Notes under the pieces: model-generated
What the model was told of the DNA's origin: nothing
What the model saw: the letters and a program-made list of their open reading frames with translations, nothing else
The model's database searches: none
In this document: positions 1 through 5,708 of the stretch, one piece after another
Layout: every line of letters begins with the position of its first letter
How positions within the stretch are numbered: the first letter of the stretch is position 1
NCBI GenBank assembly: GCA_002292015.1
Contig: DBBD01000143.1
Span: forward strand, 1 to 5,708
DNA: 5,708 nucleotides
Reading direction: 5' to 3'
Origin: Firmicutes bacterium UBA993
GTDB lineage: Bacteria > Bacillota > Dethiobacteria > DTU022
Made by a program: the position numbers and the translations under genes

Positions 1-525
1 CTGGCCTGGGCCCTCAGCTCTGTCGCAGATGAACTCGGCGCCGCCGATTACCTGGTTGGCCTGGTTGAGCGTGCCGGTATTTCGGCAGCTATTCTGCCGT
101 TCTTGATCTTCCTCATCTCCTGCTTAATGGCTTTTGCCATGGGCACTTCTTGGGGTACCATGGGTATTGTAACTCCGCTGGCCGTGCCGGTTGCTTATGC
201 CATCGGGGGTCCGGCATTCCTGATCCCGACCCTTGGCGCAGTTTTGACCGGTGCAATTTTCGGTGATCATTGTTCGCCGATATCCGACACCACGATTCTA
301 TCGTCAACCGGGGCCGGTTCCGACCACATCGACCACGTTCGGACTCAGATTCCTTATGCTGTGACTGCAGCGGTGGTAGCCGGTGTATTTGGTTTTATCC
401 CGGCTGGTTTGGGTGTCCATCCGGTTATCTCGATTATTCTTGGTCTTGTTGTCCTGATCGTCTTTGTCAGGTTGGTTGGTAAGCCGACAGGCAGCATTGA
501 GACTATCGCCGCCGGCAAAAAGTAA
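1..525 (+). CDS. nhaC: Na+/H+ antiporter, NhaC family (C-terminal part, cut by left edge)
   Basis: This is the last 174 residues of an integral inner-membrane secondary transporter that exchanges Na+ for H+; the frame is open to base 1, so the N-terminal half lies outside the window. Family marks are the WALSSVADELG stretch at visible residues 3-13, the GTSWGT turn at 48-53 and the GDHCSPISDTT motif at 88-98 followed by STGAGSDHIDHV, all characteristic of NhaC-type carriers. Hydrophobic segments at about 29-47, 53-70, 72-88, 117-135 and 141-158 look like membrane helices, and the protein ends in a short basic tail (AAGKK). It stops with TAA and is followed 32 bp later by a strong hairpin terminator, so it is transcriptionally separate from the next genes. 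Some NhaC relatives exchange malate/lactate (MleN) or other solutes, so the exact substrate is not certain. Family call is firm; substrate is inferred. Confidence 0.9.
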   Translation: MAWALSSVADELGAADYLVGLVERAGISAAILPFLIFLISCLMAFAMGTSWGTMGIVTPLAVPVAYAIGGPAFLIPTLGAVLTGAIFGDHCSPISDTTILSSTGAGSDHIDHVRTQIPYAVTAAVVAGVFGFIPAGLGVHPVISIILGLVVLIVFVRLVGKPTGSIETIAAGKK

Positions 526-557
526 CTGCTTCTAAACAAAGTAAACCTGTTTTTAGG

Positions 558-585
558 GAAGCCGGCCTGCGGGCCGGCTTCTTTT
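558..585 (+). terminator. Rho-independent terminator after the NhaC-family gene
   Basis: A perfect 10-bp GC-rich stem (558-567 pairs with 572-581) with a TGCG tetraloop is followed directly by TTTT and then ACTT. It begins 32 bp after the antiporter stop codon and should end that transcript before the acetyltransferase operon. Confidence 0.9.
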
Positions 586-605
586 ACTTATGGTTGGAAA
601 AATGT

Positions 606-634
606 TTACCAGGTGGTTTTAAATTTGCTACAAT
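606..634 (+). promoter_or_regulatory. Predicted sigma-A type promoter with extended -10 for the GNAT-kamA-mttB operon
   Basis: TACAAT at 629-634 is a 5/6 match to the -10 consensus and is preceded by TG one base upstream (626-627), an extended -10 element. A weak -35 candidate, TTACCA at 606-611 (4/6), lies 17 bp upstream. Transcription would start near 641, giving a leader of about 30 nt before the TTG start. It sits between a strong terminator and a strong ribosome binding site, exactly where an operon promoter is expected. No operator or riboswitch fold is evident in the short leader. Confidence 0.6.
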
Positions 635-660
635 AAGGGGGGTCTATTGCAGGGTAAAAA

Positions 661-668
661 GGAGGTGG
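661..668 (+). promoter_or_regulatory. Ribosome binding site that fixes a TTG start
   Basis: GGAGGTGG lies 4 to 6 nt before the TTG at 673. There is no in-frame ATG or GTG near it, so this strong Shine-Dalgarno sequence supports translation from the rare TTG codon. Confidence 0.75.
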
Positions 669-672
669 CAGC

Positions 673-1116
673 TTGCAGGTCAAAATCGCAACGCTTGAGG
701 ATCAAGGCGCAGTTTGCCGTCTCTGGATCATGCTGCTAACATATTATGAGAAGAATGCTGCCCCGGAAGTTTTGGAACGTTCTTTCCGCTATGCCGTGGA
801 GCATCCGCAAAAAGTCCTCATATTTATTATCCTCATTGAAGGGGTGGTAACCGGTACTGCCAGCCTGCACCTCGGGCATTATTCCACCTGGAACGATAAC
901 TGGTACGGTCACATTGAAGATGTAATTATTGATCCGGCCTACCGCGGGAACGGGCTTGCCTGTGCCTTGCTCAAAGAAGTACTGCAGGCTGCCCGGGAGA
1001 AGAAATTAAGCCGGGTTGAACTTAATGCCTTAAACGATAACCTTCCTGCTCGCAGGCTTTATGAAAAACTTGGGTTTACCACTGATTCTGTAACCTATGA
1101 GCTGCTCCTAAACTAA
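673..1116 (+). CDS. GNAT-family N-acetyltransferase
   Basis: A 147-residue cytosolic protein of the Gcn5-related acetyltransferase fold, which moves the acetyl group of acetyl-CoA to an amine. The N-terminal strand and first helix (residues 2-25) have the usual VKIATLEDQGAV form. Motif A, which binds the CoA pyrophosphate, is VIIDPAYRGNGLA at 84-96 with the R-x-x-G-x-A signature at R91-A96. Motif B is ARRLYEKLGF at 126-135, with Y130 in the position of the usual general acid. Length is normal for a single GNAT domain. The start is TTG at 673, chosen from the strong ribosome binding site. It leads an operon with kamA 36 bp downstream. This recalls AblB, the beta-lysine N6-acetyltransferase that partners a KamA homologue (AblA), but known AblB proteins are longer (about 270 residues) and this sequence has no added domain, so the substrate is open. 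The family is certain; acetylation of beta-lysine or another amine is inference from context. Confidence 0.88.
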   Translation: MQVKIATLEDQGAVCRLWIMLLTYYEKNAAPEVLERSFRYAVEHPQKVLIFIILIEGVVTGTASLHLGHYSTWNDNWYGHIEDVIIDPAYRGNGLACALLKEVLQAAREKKLSRVELNALNDNLPARRLYEKLGFTTDSVTYELLLN

Positions 1117-1139
1117 TGAATCTCACTAATGAAAACGAG

Positions 1140-1144
1140 AGGAG
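1140..1144 (+). promoter_or_regulatory. Ribosome binding site deciding the kamA start
   Basis: AGGAG (within GAGAGGAG, 1137-1144) lies 8 nt before the ATG at 1153. The upstream in-frame ATG at 1129 has no Shine-Dalgarno sequence and would place this site inside the coding region, so 1153 is preferred. Confidence 0.75.
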
Positions 1145-1152
1145 TTTTACCG

Positions 1153-2385
1153 ATGCGTGATTACCGTGAGATACCCTTATGGAAAGAAATAACAGCAGAA
1201 GAATGGAATGACTGGCGCTGGCAGGTACGCAATCGCATTACCGGCCTGGAACAGTTAAAGCAGGTCGTTGAACTGACAAAAGAGGAGATTGAGGGTGTAG
1301 AGAAATGTCTGCAGCAGTTCCGGATGGCCATTACCCCGTATTACGCGGTACTGATGGATTCCAAAGATCGTGACTGCCCGGTTCGTAAACAGGCGGTGCC
1401 GACAGTGCACGAAACACACCGCTCGGTTTCCGATATGGCCGATCCCTTACACGAAGATGTTGACTCACCGGTGCCCGGCCTCACCCATCGCTATCCTGAT
1501 CGCGTTTTACTTTTAGTTACTGACCAGTGTTCCATGTACTGCCGTCACTGCACCCGGCGACGCATGGCCGGTCAAACAGACAAAGCAAGCACCCGCGATC
1601 AGATCGACGCGGCAATCGATTACGTGGAAAAGACCCCGGCAGTAAGAGACGTTCTAATTTCTGGCGGCGACGGCCTGCTAATCGGCGATGATCTGATTGA
1701 ACATATCCTGAAAAGCTTACGGGCTATCCCGCACGTTGAGATGATCCGTTTCGGCAGCCGCACCCCGGTGGTGATGCCCCAGAGGATTACAGAAGAGTTA
1801 TGTGCCATGTTGAAAAAATATCATCCGATTTATCTCAATACCCACTTCAACAACCCGAAGGAAATAACTCCGGAAGCCGAATTAGCCTGTGCCCGTTTGG
1901 CCGATGCCGGCATCCCGCTGGGCAACCAGTCGGTTCTCCTGGCCGGAGTCAACGACTGCCCGCAGGTCATGAAAAAGCTGACTCACGAACTGCTAAGGCT
2001 CAGGGTTAAGCCTTACTACATATACCAGTGTGATCTGTCCCAGGGTATTGAACACTTCAGGACTTCAGTGGCAGCCGGGATTGAGATTGTCGAAAATCTG
2101 CGCGGCCATACTACCGGTCTTGGCGTGCCGACCTTCGTGGTTGATGCGCCCGGCGGTGGCGGCAAAATACCGGTTATGCCGCAATACCTGGTCAGCCAGT
2201 CGCCGCACCGGGTAGTGGTGCGAAACTTTGAAGGGGGACTCTACTCCTATACGGAACCGCCGCGCCATGTTGATCCGGAGCAGCCCTGTCCGCTCTGTGG
2301 CGGAACACACAACAGTTATGATACGGGCGTTGCTTCGCTGCTTAACGGACAACATGTCGCCATGGAACCAACAGTCAAGGAATAA
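1153..2385 (+). CDS. kamA: L-lysine 2,3-aminomutase (radical SAM, PLP-dependent)
   Basis: A 410-residue cytosolic enzyme that interconverts L-lysine and L-beta-lysine using a [4Fe-4S] cluster, S-adenosylmethionine and pyridoxal phosphate. The sequence is recognisably close over its full length to the Clostridium subterminale enzyme (about 416 residues). Counting from the ATG at 1153, the radical-SAM cluster cysteines are C126, C130 and C133 (CSMYCRHC), R135 is the expected carboxylate ligand, SGGD at about 170-173 is the SAM-binding glycine motif, and K338 in DAPGGGGK is the PLP lysine. D294 (YQCDLS) and D331 correspond to the pair that grips the lysine side-chain amine, which argues for lysine rather than glutamate as substrate. 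C269 (GVNDC), C379 and C382 match zinc ligands of the clostridial enzyme, but the first cysteine of its C-terminal trio seems absent. A 5' ATG at 1129 would add 8 residues but lacks a ribosome binding site. The gene sits between an acetyltransferase and an MttB homologue; no lysine-fermentation genes (kamDE, kdd, kce) are in view. Confidence 0.95.
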   Translation: MRDYREIPLWKEITAEEWNDWRWQVRNRITGLEQLKQVVELTKEEIEGVEKCLQQFRMAITPYYAVLMDSKDRDCPVRKQAVPTVHETHRSVSDMADPLHEDVDSPVPGLTHRYPDRVLLLVTDQCSMYCRHCTRRRMAGQTDKASTRDQIDAAIDYVEKTPAVRDVLISGGDGLLIGDDLIEHILKSLRAIPHVEMIRFGSRTPVVMPQRITEELCAMLKKYHPIYLNTHFNNPKEITPEAELACARLADAGIPLGNQSVLLAGVNDCPQVMKKLTHELLRLRVKPYYIYQCDLSQGIEHFRTSVAAGIEIVENLRGHTTGLGVPTFVVDAPGGGGKIPVMPQYLVSQSPHRVVVRNFEGGLYSYTEPPRHVDPEQPCPLCGGTHNSYDTGVASLLNGQHVAMEPTVKE

Positions 2386-2393
2386 ACAAAACT

Positions 2394-2399
2394 AAGGAG
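2394..2399 (+). promoter_or_regulatory. Ribosome binding site of the MttB-family gene
   Basis: AAGGAG lies 10 nt before the ATG at 2410 and only 4 nt before an in-frame TTG at 2404. The ATG is taken as the start because the TTG is too close and would add only two residues. Confidence 0.65.
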
Positions 2400-2409
2400 C
2401 TTTTTGATC

Positions 2410-3891
2410 ATGAGAAAATTCACCTTTGATACCCAGCCTAAATTACGCCTGATCAGTGATGATCAGATTAGGATGGTTTACGAAAAGGCTTTGCATATTC
2501 TGGAGCACGCCGGGGTAAAATTCGAATCAACAGAAGCGCTGAAAATCCTTCGGGATCACGGCGCGACCATCGATTCTGAAAAGCACATCGCTAAAATTAC
2601 ACCGGAGATGGTTGATCAGGCGCTCACGAAAACTCCGTCAGGGTTTAAACTCTACAACCGGGAAGGCGATCCGGCCGCTGAAATATGCGGTAACCGGTCG
2701 TATTTTGATCCCGGCTCTTCGGTGATCAAGTTCATGGAGTCCGATGGCGCAACGGTTCGCAGAACCGAATCGCAAGACCTGGCCCGGATCAGCCGCGTTA
2801 ATGACGCCCTGGATAATATCAGCCTTCAGTCAACGGCCGTTGTTTGTTACGATGTGCCGGAACTGATCGGCGACAGCTACCGGCTTTACCTGTGCCTGAA
2901 AAACTCGCCCAAGGCTGTGATTACCGGGGCTTTCAGCGTGGAAGGTATCAGGCATATGCGCGAAATGCTCGCTGCGGTTGTTGGAGGTTACGCTGCGCTG
3001 AGCGAAAAACCGCTGGCAATATTCGATATCTGCCCCTCGCAGCCACTGAAGTGGACTCACATCAGCGCCGAAAATATCATTGATTGCGCCCGCTATAACC
3101 TGCCCCAGGAGCTGATCTCGGTACCCATGCCCGGCGCGGCCACCCCGATCACCCTGGCTGGTTCGCTGGTTGTCCACACGGCCGAAACTTTAAGCGGGAT
3201 TGTACTGGCCCAGTGTGCCAACCCCGGCGCACCGCTGGTCTATGGCGGTGCCCCGGTTCAGTTTGACATGCGCTTCAGCACAACACCGATGAGCGCGGTC
3301 GAGGCGACGATGATCTCCGCCGCCTATGCGCAGATCGGTAAATACTTTGGTTTACCGACCCACACTTACGCCGCCCTTAGCGACTCGAAACTGGTCGATA
3401 CGCAAGCCGGAGCCGAAACCGCGATGAGCGGTACCATCGCTCAACTGGCCGGCATTAACGTGATCTCCGGAGCTGGCGCCCTCGATTTCATCAACACCTT
3501 CAGTTTAGAAAAGCTGGTGATTGATAACGACATCTGCGGTATGATTTTAAGAACCCAGAGAGGGATAGAGTTTAATGAAGAAACAATGGCCGTTGACCTG
3601 ATCGAACAACTCGGCCCGGGCGGCGTCTATCTTGAAACCGACCTGACTATTAAATACTTTAAGAGCGAGCCCTACATGCCTTCGAAAGTAATCGACCGGC
3701 AGGATCGCAAAAACTGGGAGGAAGACGGAAGCAGGACGATCTTCGAACGGGCCAGGGAAAAGGTAAAAGAGATTCAGGCGAATCACCTTCCTGCCGCGTT
3801 GGACAAAGACCGCGCGAGTAAACTTGATGCGGTCACCGCTGAAATAATGAAGGAACTAAGCATCAACAGCCTGCCCCAGGGGCCACATTAA
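2410..3891 (+). CDS. Trimethylamine methyltransferase (MttB) superfamily protein, non-pyrrolysine type
   Basis: A 493-residue cytosolic protein of the MttB superfamily, whose members take a methyl group from a quaternary or tertiary amine and pass it to a cobalamin-binding corrinoid protein. Family features are the N-terminal helical region (about 15-80, ALHILEHAGVKFES), YFDPGSSV at 98-105, and the conserved barrel core: GSLVVHTAETLSGIVLAQ (251-268), NPGAPLVYGGAPVQFDMR (271-288), YFGLPTHTYAALSDSKLVDTQ (312-332) and ISGAGALDF (352-360). The length is that of full MttB proteins. There is no in-frame TAG, so it is not a pyrrolysine enzyme; such relatives include MtgB (glycine betaine), MtpB (proline betaine), MtcB (carnitine) and MtyB (gamma-butyrobetaine). 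It follows kamA by 24 bp and is the last gene of the operon, since the next genes run convergently. No corrinoid protein or MtxA partner is in the window. Family is clear; the substrate cannot be named from sequence. Confidence 0.9.
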   Translation: MRKFTFDTQPKLRLISDDQIRMVYEKALHILEHAGVKFESTEALKILRDHGATIDSEKHIAKITPEMVDQALTKTPSGFKLYNREGDPAAEICGNRSYFDPGSSVIKFMESDGATVRRTESQDLARISRVNDALDNISLQSTAVVCYDVPELIGDSYRLYLCLKNSPKAVITGAFSVEGIRHMREMLAAVVGGYAALSEKPLAIFDICPSQPLKWTHISAENIIDCARYNLPQELISVPMPGAATPITLAGSLVVHTAETLSGIVLAQCANPGAPLVYGGAPVQFDMRFSTTPMSAVEATMISAAYAQIGKYFGLPTHTYAALSDSKLVDTQAGAETAMSGTIAQLAGINVISGAGALDFINTFSLEKLVIDNDICGMILRTQRGIEFNEETMAVDLIEQLGPGGVYLETDLTIKYFKSEPYMPSKVIDRQDRKNWEEDGSRTIFERAREKVKEIQANHLPAALDKDRASKLDAVTAEIMKELSINSLPQGPH

Positions 3892-3916
3892 AGCTATCAT
3901 TTTAAATTCCCTGCTA

Positions 3917-5215
3917 CTATAGTTCATTGACTATAATTCTTTTCGTTTTTCCGGTAGTTCTCTCCAAAGTCCGTGGTTCCATCAGCTTAAGGCGCGGCGC
4001 CAGCGATAGTGTTGAACGTAAACGCTGACGGATACGTCCTTCAAGCGCTTCGAGCTGCCGGAAACTGTCCGAAAAACCTTCCGGTGTAAGTTCGATCTGC
4101 ACCTCGAGATCCTTGATAAATCCCTTCTGCTTGTGCAGGATTAGGATGTAATGGGGCGAGACTTCGCTGAAACCGGCCAGCACCTCTTCTATCTGGGAGG
4201 GAAAGACATTAACCCCCTTGATGATGATCATATCGTCACTGCGACCGGTGATGTAGTCCATGCGCCGGGTGGTTCGGCCGCAGGGGCAGGGCTCGCTGAT
4301 TAACCTGGTAATATCCCCGGTGCGGTAACGGAGAACCGGGAACCCTTCTTTATGAAAGGGGGTAAGAACCAGCTCTCCGGTTACGCCGTCGGGCAGAACT
4401 TCACCACTCTCCGGATCGATGATTTCCGGAAAGTAAACATCTTCCAAGATATGCATGCCGGTCCGCTCTTCACATTCGCCGGAAATTCCGGGACCAACGA
4501 CCTCAGTTAGCCCGTAGTTGACAGTGGCTTTTAGACCCCAGAATTTTTCAATATCCTCGCGCATCGCGTCGGAGCAGGGCTCTCCGCCGAAAAGGCCGAT
4601 CGTCAGTCCGAATTCTCGCGGTTTAAAACCTAATTCTATCGCAATTTCAGCCATATATAGGGCAAAGGATGGGGTGCTTACCAACACGTTGGTGTTGAAA
4701 TCCTGCATCAGGGCCAACTGGCGTTCCGTATTGCCGCTGGAAAAAGGCACCACCGTTGCACCGAGTCTTTCCAGGCCGTAGTGCAGCCCAAAACCGCCGG
4801 TAAAAAGACCGTAACCAAAAGATATCTGGGCTATATCGCTTGCTTTAACTCCGGCCATGGCGCAGATGCGGGCAACAGCTGCTGCCCAGTCATCAAGATC
4901 CTGCTTGGTATAACCAGCCACGATCGGTTTGCCGGTTGTACCGGAAGAAGCGTGAATGCGCACTATTCTTTCCATGGGCACAGCAGCCATTCCGTACGGA
5001 TAAGCGTCCCTGAGATCATCTTTCCTAGTAAATGGCACTTGTTGAAAATCGGGGAAATTATTAATCTGATCCGGCTTCAGGCCTGCGTTGTCAAAAACTT
5101 TTCGGTAGTAGGGACTATTCTGATAGGCATGCCGAACTGCCTGCATAATGCCCCGGGTTTGCTGCGTTGTCCTTTCAGCCGGTTCAAGGAAATCTTTCTG
5201 CGTATCTTCCTGCAT
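3917..5215 (-). CDS. paaK: Phenylacetate-CoA ligase (PaaK) family AMP-forming acyl-CoA ligase
   Basis: A 432-residue cytosolic adenylate-forming enzyme expected to activate phenylacetate or a similar aryl/short acid with ATP and CoA. The ANL motifs occur in order: the P-loop HASSGTTGKP at 88-97, FGYGLFTGGFG at 133-143, LFGGEP at 208-213, the A5 motif NYGLTE at 233-238, YRTGD at 297-301, the GRSDDMIIIKGVNVFP hinge at 324-339, and TTGKTKRI at 420-427 with K423 as the likely adenylation lysine. A CPCG pair at 310-313 is typical of PaaK relatives. The length matches the family. The GGAGG ribosome binding site at 5231-5227 lies 2 nt before an in-frame TTG (5224) and 11 nt before the ATG at 5215; I prefer the ATG. 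It follows the tandem-ACT gene by 24 bp and is surely cotranscribed with it. In anaerobes this pair often sits by indolepyruvate ferredoxin oxidoreductase genes, pointing to aromatic amino acid breakdown, but the true acid substrate is not readable here. It ends in TAG. Confidence 0.9.
   Translation of the reverse strand: MQEDTQKDFLEPAERTTQQTRGIMQAVRHAYQNSPYYRKVFDNAGLKPDQINNFPDFQQVPFTRKDDLRDAYPYGMAAVPMERIVRIHASSGTTGKPIVAGYTKQDLDDWAAAVARICAMAGVKASDIAQISFGYGLFTGGFGLHYGLERLGATVVPFSSGNTERQLALMQDFNTNVLVSTPSFALYMAEIAIELGFKPREFGLTIGLFGGEPCSDAMREDIEKFWGLKATVNYGLTEVVGPGISGECEERTGMHILEDVYFPEIIDPESGEVLPDGVTGELVLTPFHKEGFPVLRYRTGDITRLISEPCPCGRTTRRMDYITGRSDDMIIIKGVNVFPSQIEEVLAGFSEVSPHYILILHKQKGFIKDLEVQIELTPEGFSDSFRQLEALEGRIRQRLRSTLSLAPRLKLMEPRTLERTTGKTKRIIVNEL
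3918..3945 (+). terminator. Possible weak terminator at the convergent gene ends
   Basis: A 6-bp inverted repeat (TATAGT at 3918-3923, ACTATA at 3930-3935, 6-nt loop) starts 27 bp after the methyltransferase stop and is followed by a T-rich run, ATTCTTTTCG. It overlaps the end of the convergent ligase gene. The stem is A/T-rich and short, so it may be weak or not act at all. Confidence 0.25.
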
Positions 5216-5226
5216 CAGTTTCAATT

Positions 5227-5231
5227 CCTCC
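5227..5231 (-). promoter_or_regulatory. Ribosome binding site of the PaaK-family gene
   Basis: GGAGG on the minus strand in the short ACT-ligase gap. The spacing is 2 nt to TTG (5224), 8 nt to a CTG (5218) and 11 nt to ATG (5215), so the exact start is slightly uncertain. Confidence 0.6.
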
Positions 5232-5239
5232 AGCTACAA

Positions 5240-5668
5240 CTAGAAGCCGTAGATCCTTTCTCCCGATACGATCGGAACATTATGATCCTGTAATACCCGC
5301 AGAGCGTCAGCAATGCGTTCGACGCGCATCATGATGATTGCATTGTGGGTCGGTTTTTCTATGAATGAATAAAGGTACTCGATATTGATGGCGGCAATAT
5401 CAAGATAGGTTAGCACCTGGGCCAACCCGCCCGGCTTATCGGGAATTTCAATAGCTATAACATCGGTTACTGTCGCCATGACTCCTTTTTCCTTCAACTC
5501 GGTGATCGCCCGGTCCGGCTGGTCAACAATCAGGCGCAGAATGCCAAAATCGGATGTATCAGCGATTGATACCCCGCGAATGTTGATACCGGCATCGCCC
5601 AAAACCTGCGCTACCCTGACCAGGCGTCCCGATTTGTTCTCGAGAAAAACCGAAATCTGTTTAATCAT
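5240..5668 (-). CDS. Tandem ACT-domain protein (amino-acid-binding regulatory protein)
   Basis: A 142-residue cytosolic protein made of two ACT domains and nothing else. Domain one is about residues 1-68, opening with IKQISVFLENKSGRLVRVAQVLGDAGINIRG; domain two is about 69-142, opening with DVIAIEIPDKPGGLAQVLTYL and continuing with IAAINIEYLYSF. Both show the beta-alpha-beta pattern and the glycine after the first strand (KSGRL, KPGGL) where ACT domains bind amino acids at a dimer interface. There is no catalytic or DNA-binding domain, so it probably senses an amino acid and acts on a partner protein. The ligase gene follows within 24 bp in the same operon. The ATG at 5668 is preferred because the AAGGAGG site at 5684-5678 is 9 nt away; an in-frame TTG at 5674 is only 3 nt from it. 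Such proteins commonly accompany PaaK-type ligases in anaerobes. The domain call is firm, the ligand unknown. It ends in TAG. Confidence 0.88.
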   Translation of the reverse strand: MIKQISVFLENKSGRLVRVAQVLGDAGINIRGVSIADTSDFGILRLIVDQPDRAITELKEKGVMATVTDVIAIEIPDKPGGLAQVLTYLDIAAINIEYLYSFIEKPTHNAIIMMRVERIADALRVLQDHNVPIVSGERIYGF

Positions 5669-5677
5669 GTTCAAAAA

Positions 5678-5684
5678 CCTCCTT
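5678..5684 (-). promoter_or_regulatory. Strong ribosome binding site of the ACT-domain gene
   Basis: AAGGAGG on the minus strand, 9 nt before the ATG at 5668. It decides this start over the TTG at 5674. Confidence 0.75.
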
Positions 5685-5693
5685 TGACTTTTA

Positions 5694-5699
5694 ATTATA
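5694..5699 (-). promoter_or_regulatory. Possible -10 element for the ACT-paaK operon
   Basis: A perfect TATAAT reads on the minus strand at 5699-5694, which would start transcription near 5687 with a leader of about 20 nt. Any -35 box falls beyond the right edge, and the region is A/T-rich, so a chance match is possible. If iorAB or other genes lie just upstream, this could instead be an internal site. Confidence 0.35.
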
Positions 5700-5708
5700 A
5701 AACGAATA

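Noticed and set aside
641..672. Riboswitch (for example lysine or cobalamin) ahead of the operon
   Set aside because: The predicted leader is only about 30 nt and has no room for an aptamer; the only strong hairpin in the gap is the upstream gene's terminator.
647..679. Seven-base direct repeat TTGCAGG on either side of the GNAT ribosome binding site
   Set aside because: Only 7 bp with no further symmetry; expected by chance, and the second copy is the start of the coding region.
2448..2466. Repeated palindromic TGATCAG pair near the start of the methyltransferase gene
   Set aside because: The two copies lie inside clear coding sequence and encode ordinary residues (LISDDQIR); too short to suggest an operator or repeat element.
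2830..3177. A 115-codon minus-strand open frame
   Set aside because: It is antisense within the methyltransferase gene and its translation has no recognisable motif; ordinary shadow in GC-balanced coding sequence.
2410..3891. Pyrrolysine-containing MttB
   Set aside because: The frame is uninterrupted from start to a TAA stop with no internal TAG, and two neighbouring genes use TAG as a plain stop.
4781..5293. A 170-codon plus-strand open frame
   Set aside because: It lies opposite the PaaK-family gene, which has all ANL motifs in order; the plus-strand translation shows no known domain, so it is a shadow frame.

Overview
The window reads as a piece of a bacterial chromosome, most likely from an anaerobic member of the Firmicutes (Clostridia-like). 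This is inference from three things: strong GGAGG-type ribosome binding sites before nearly every gene, GC content near 50% by eye, and gene content typical of amino-acid- or methyl-using anaerobes (radical-SAM lysine 2,3-aminomutase, an MttB-type methyltransferase, and a PaaK-like ligase paired with a tandem-ACT protein). No RNA genes, mobile elements, CRISPR arrays or large repeats are visible, and all six genes look intact apart from the one cut by the left edge.

Layout. (1) Bases 1-525 hold the C-terminal part of an NhaC-family Na+/H+ antiporter on the + strand, closed by a strong intrinsic terminator at 558-585. (2) A 147-bp intergenic region carries that terminator and an extended -10 promoter near 606-634. 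(3) From it runs a three-gene + strand operon: a small GNAT acetyltransferase (673-1116), lysine 2,3-aminomutase KamA (1153-2385) and a non-pyrrolysine MttB-family methyltransferase (2410-3891), with gaps of 36 and 24 bp. (4) After only 25 bp a convergent - strand pair ends: a tandem-ACT protein (5668-5240) followed by a PaaK-type aryl-CoA ligase (5215-3917), with a -10-like sequence at the extreme right edge.

How they may work together. The ACT/ligase pair is a familiar combination in anaerobes, often found near indolepyruvate ferredoxin oxidoreductase, and probably activates aryl acids or similar acids to CoA thioesters. The + strand operon is the less ordinary part. KamA keeps the residues that select lysine, so it should make L-beta-lysine, but none of the lysine-fermentation genes is beside it. 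Its partners are a short acetyltransferase, recalling the AblA/AblB route to the osmolyte N-epsilon-acetyl-beta-lysine, and an MttB homologue of unknown substrate, a family that demethylates quaternary amines such as glycine betaine. A shared role in compatible-solute or methylated-amine metabolism is a reasonable hypothesis that the sequence alone does not prove.
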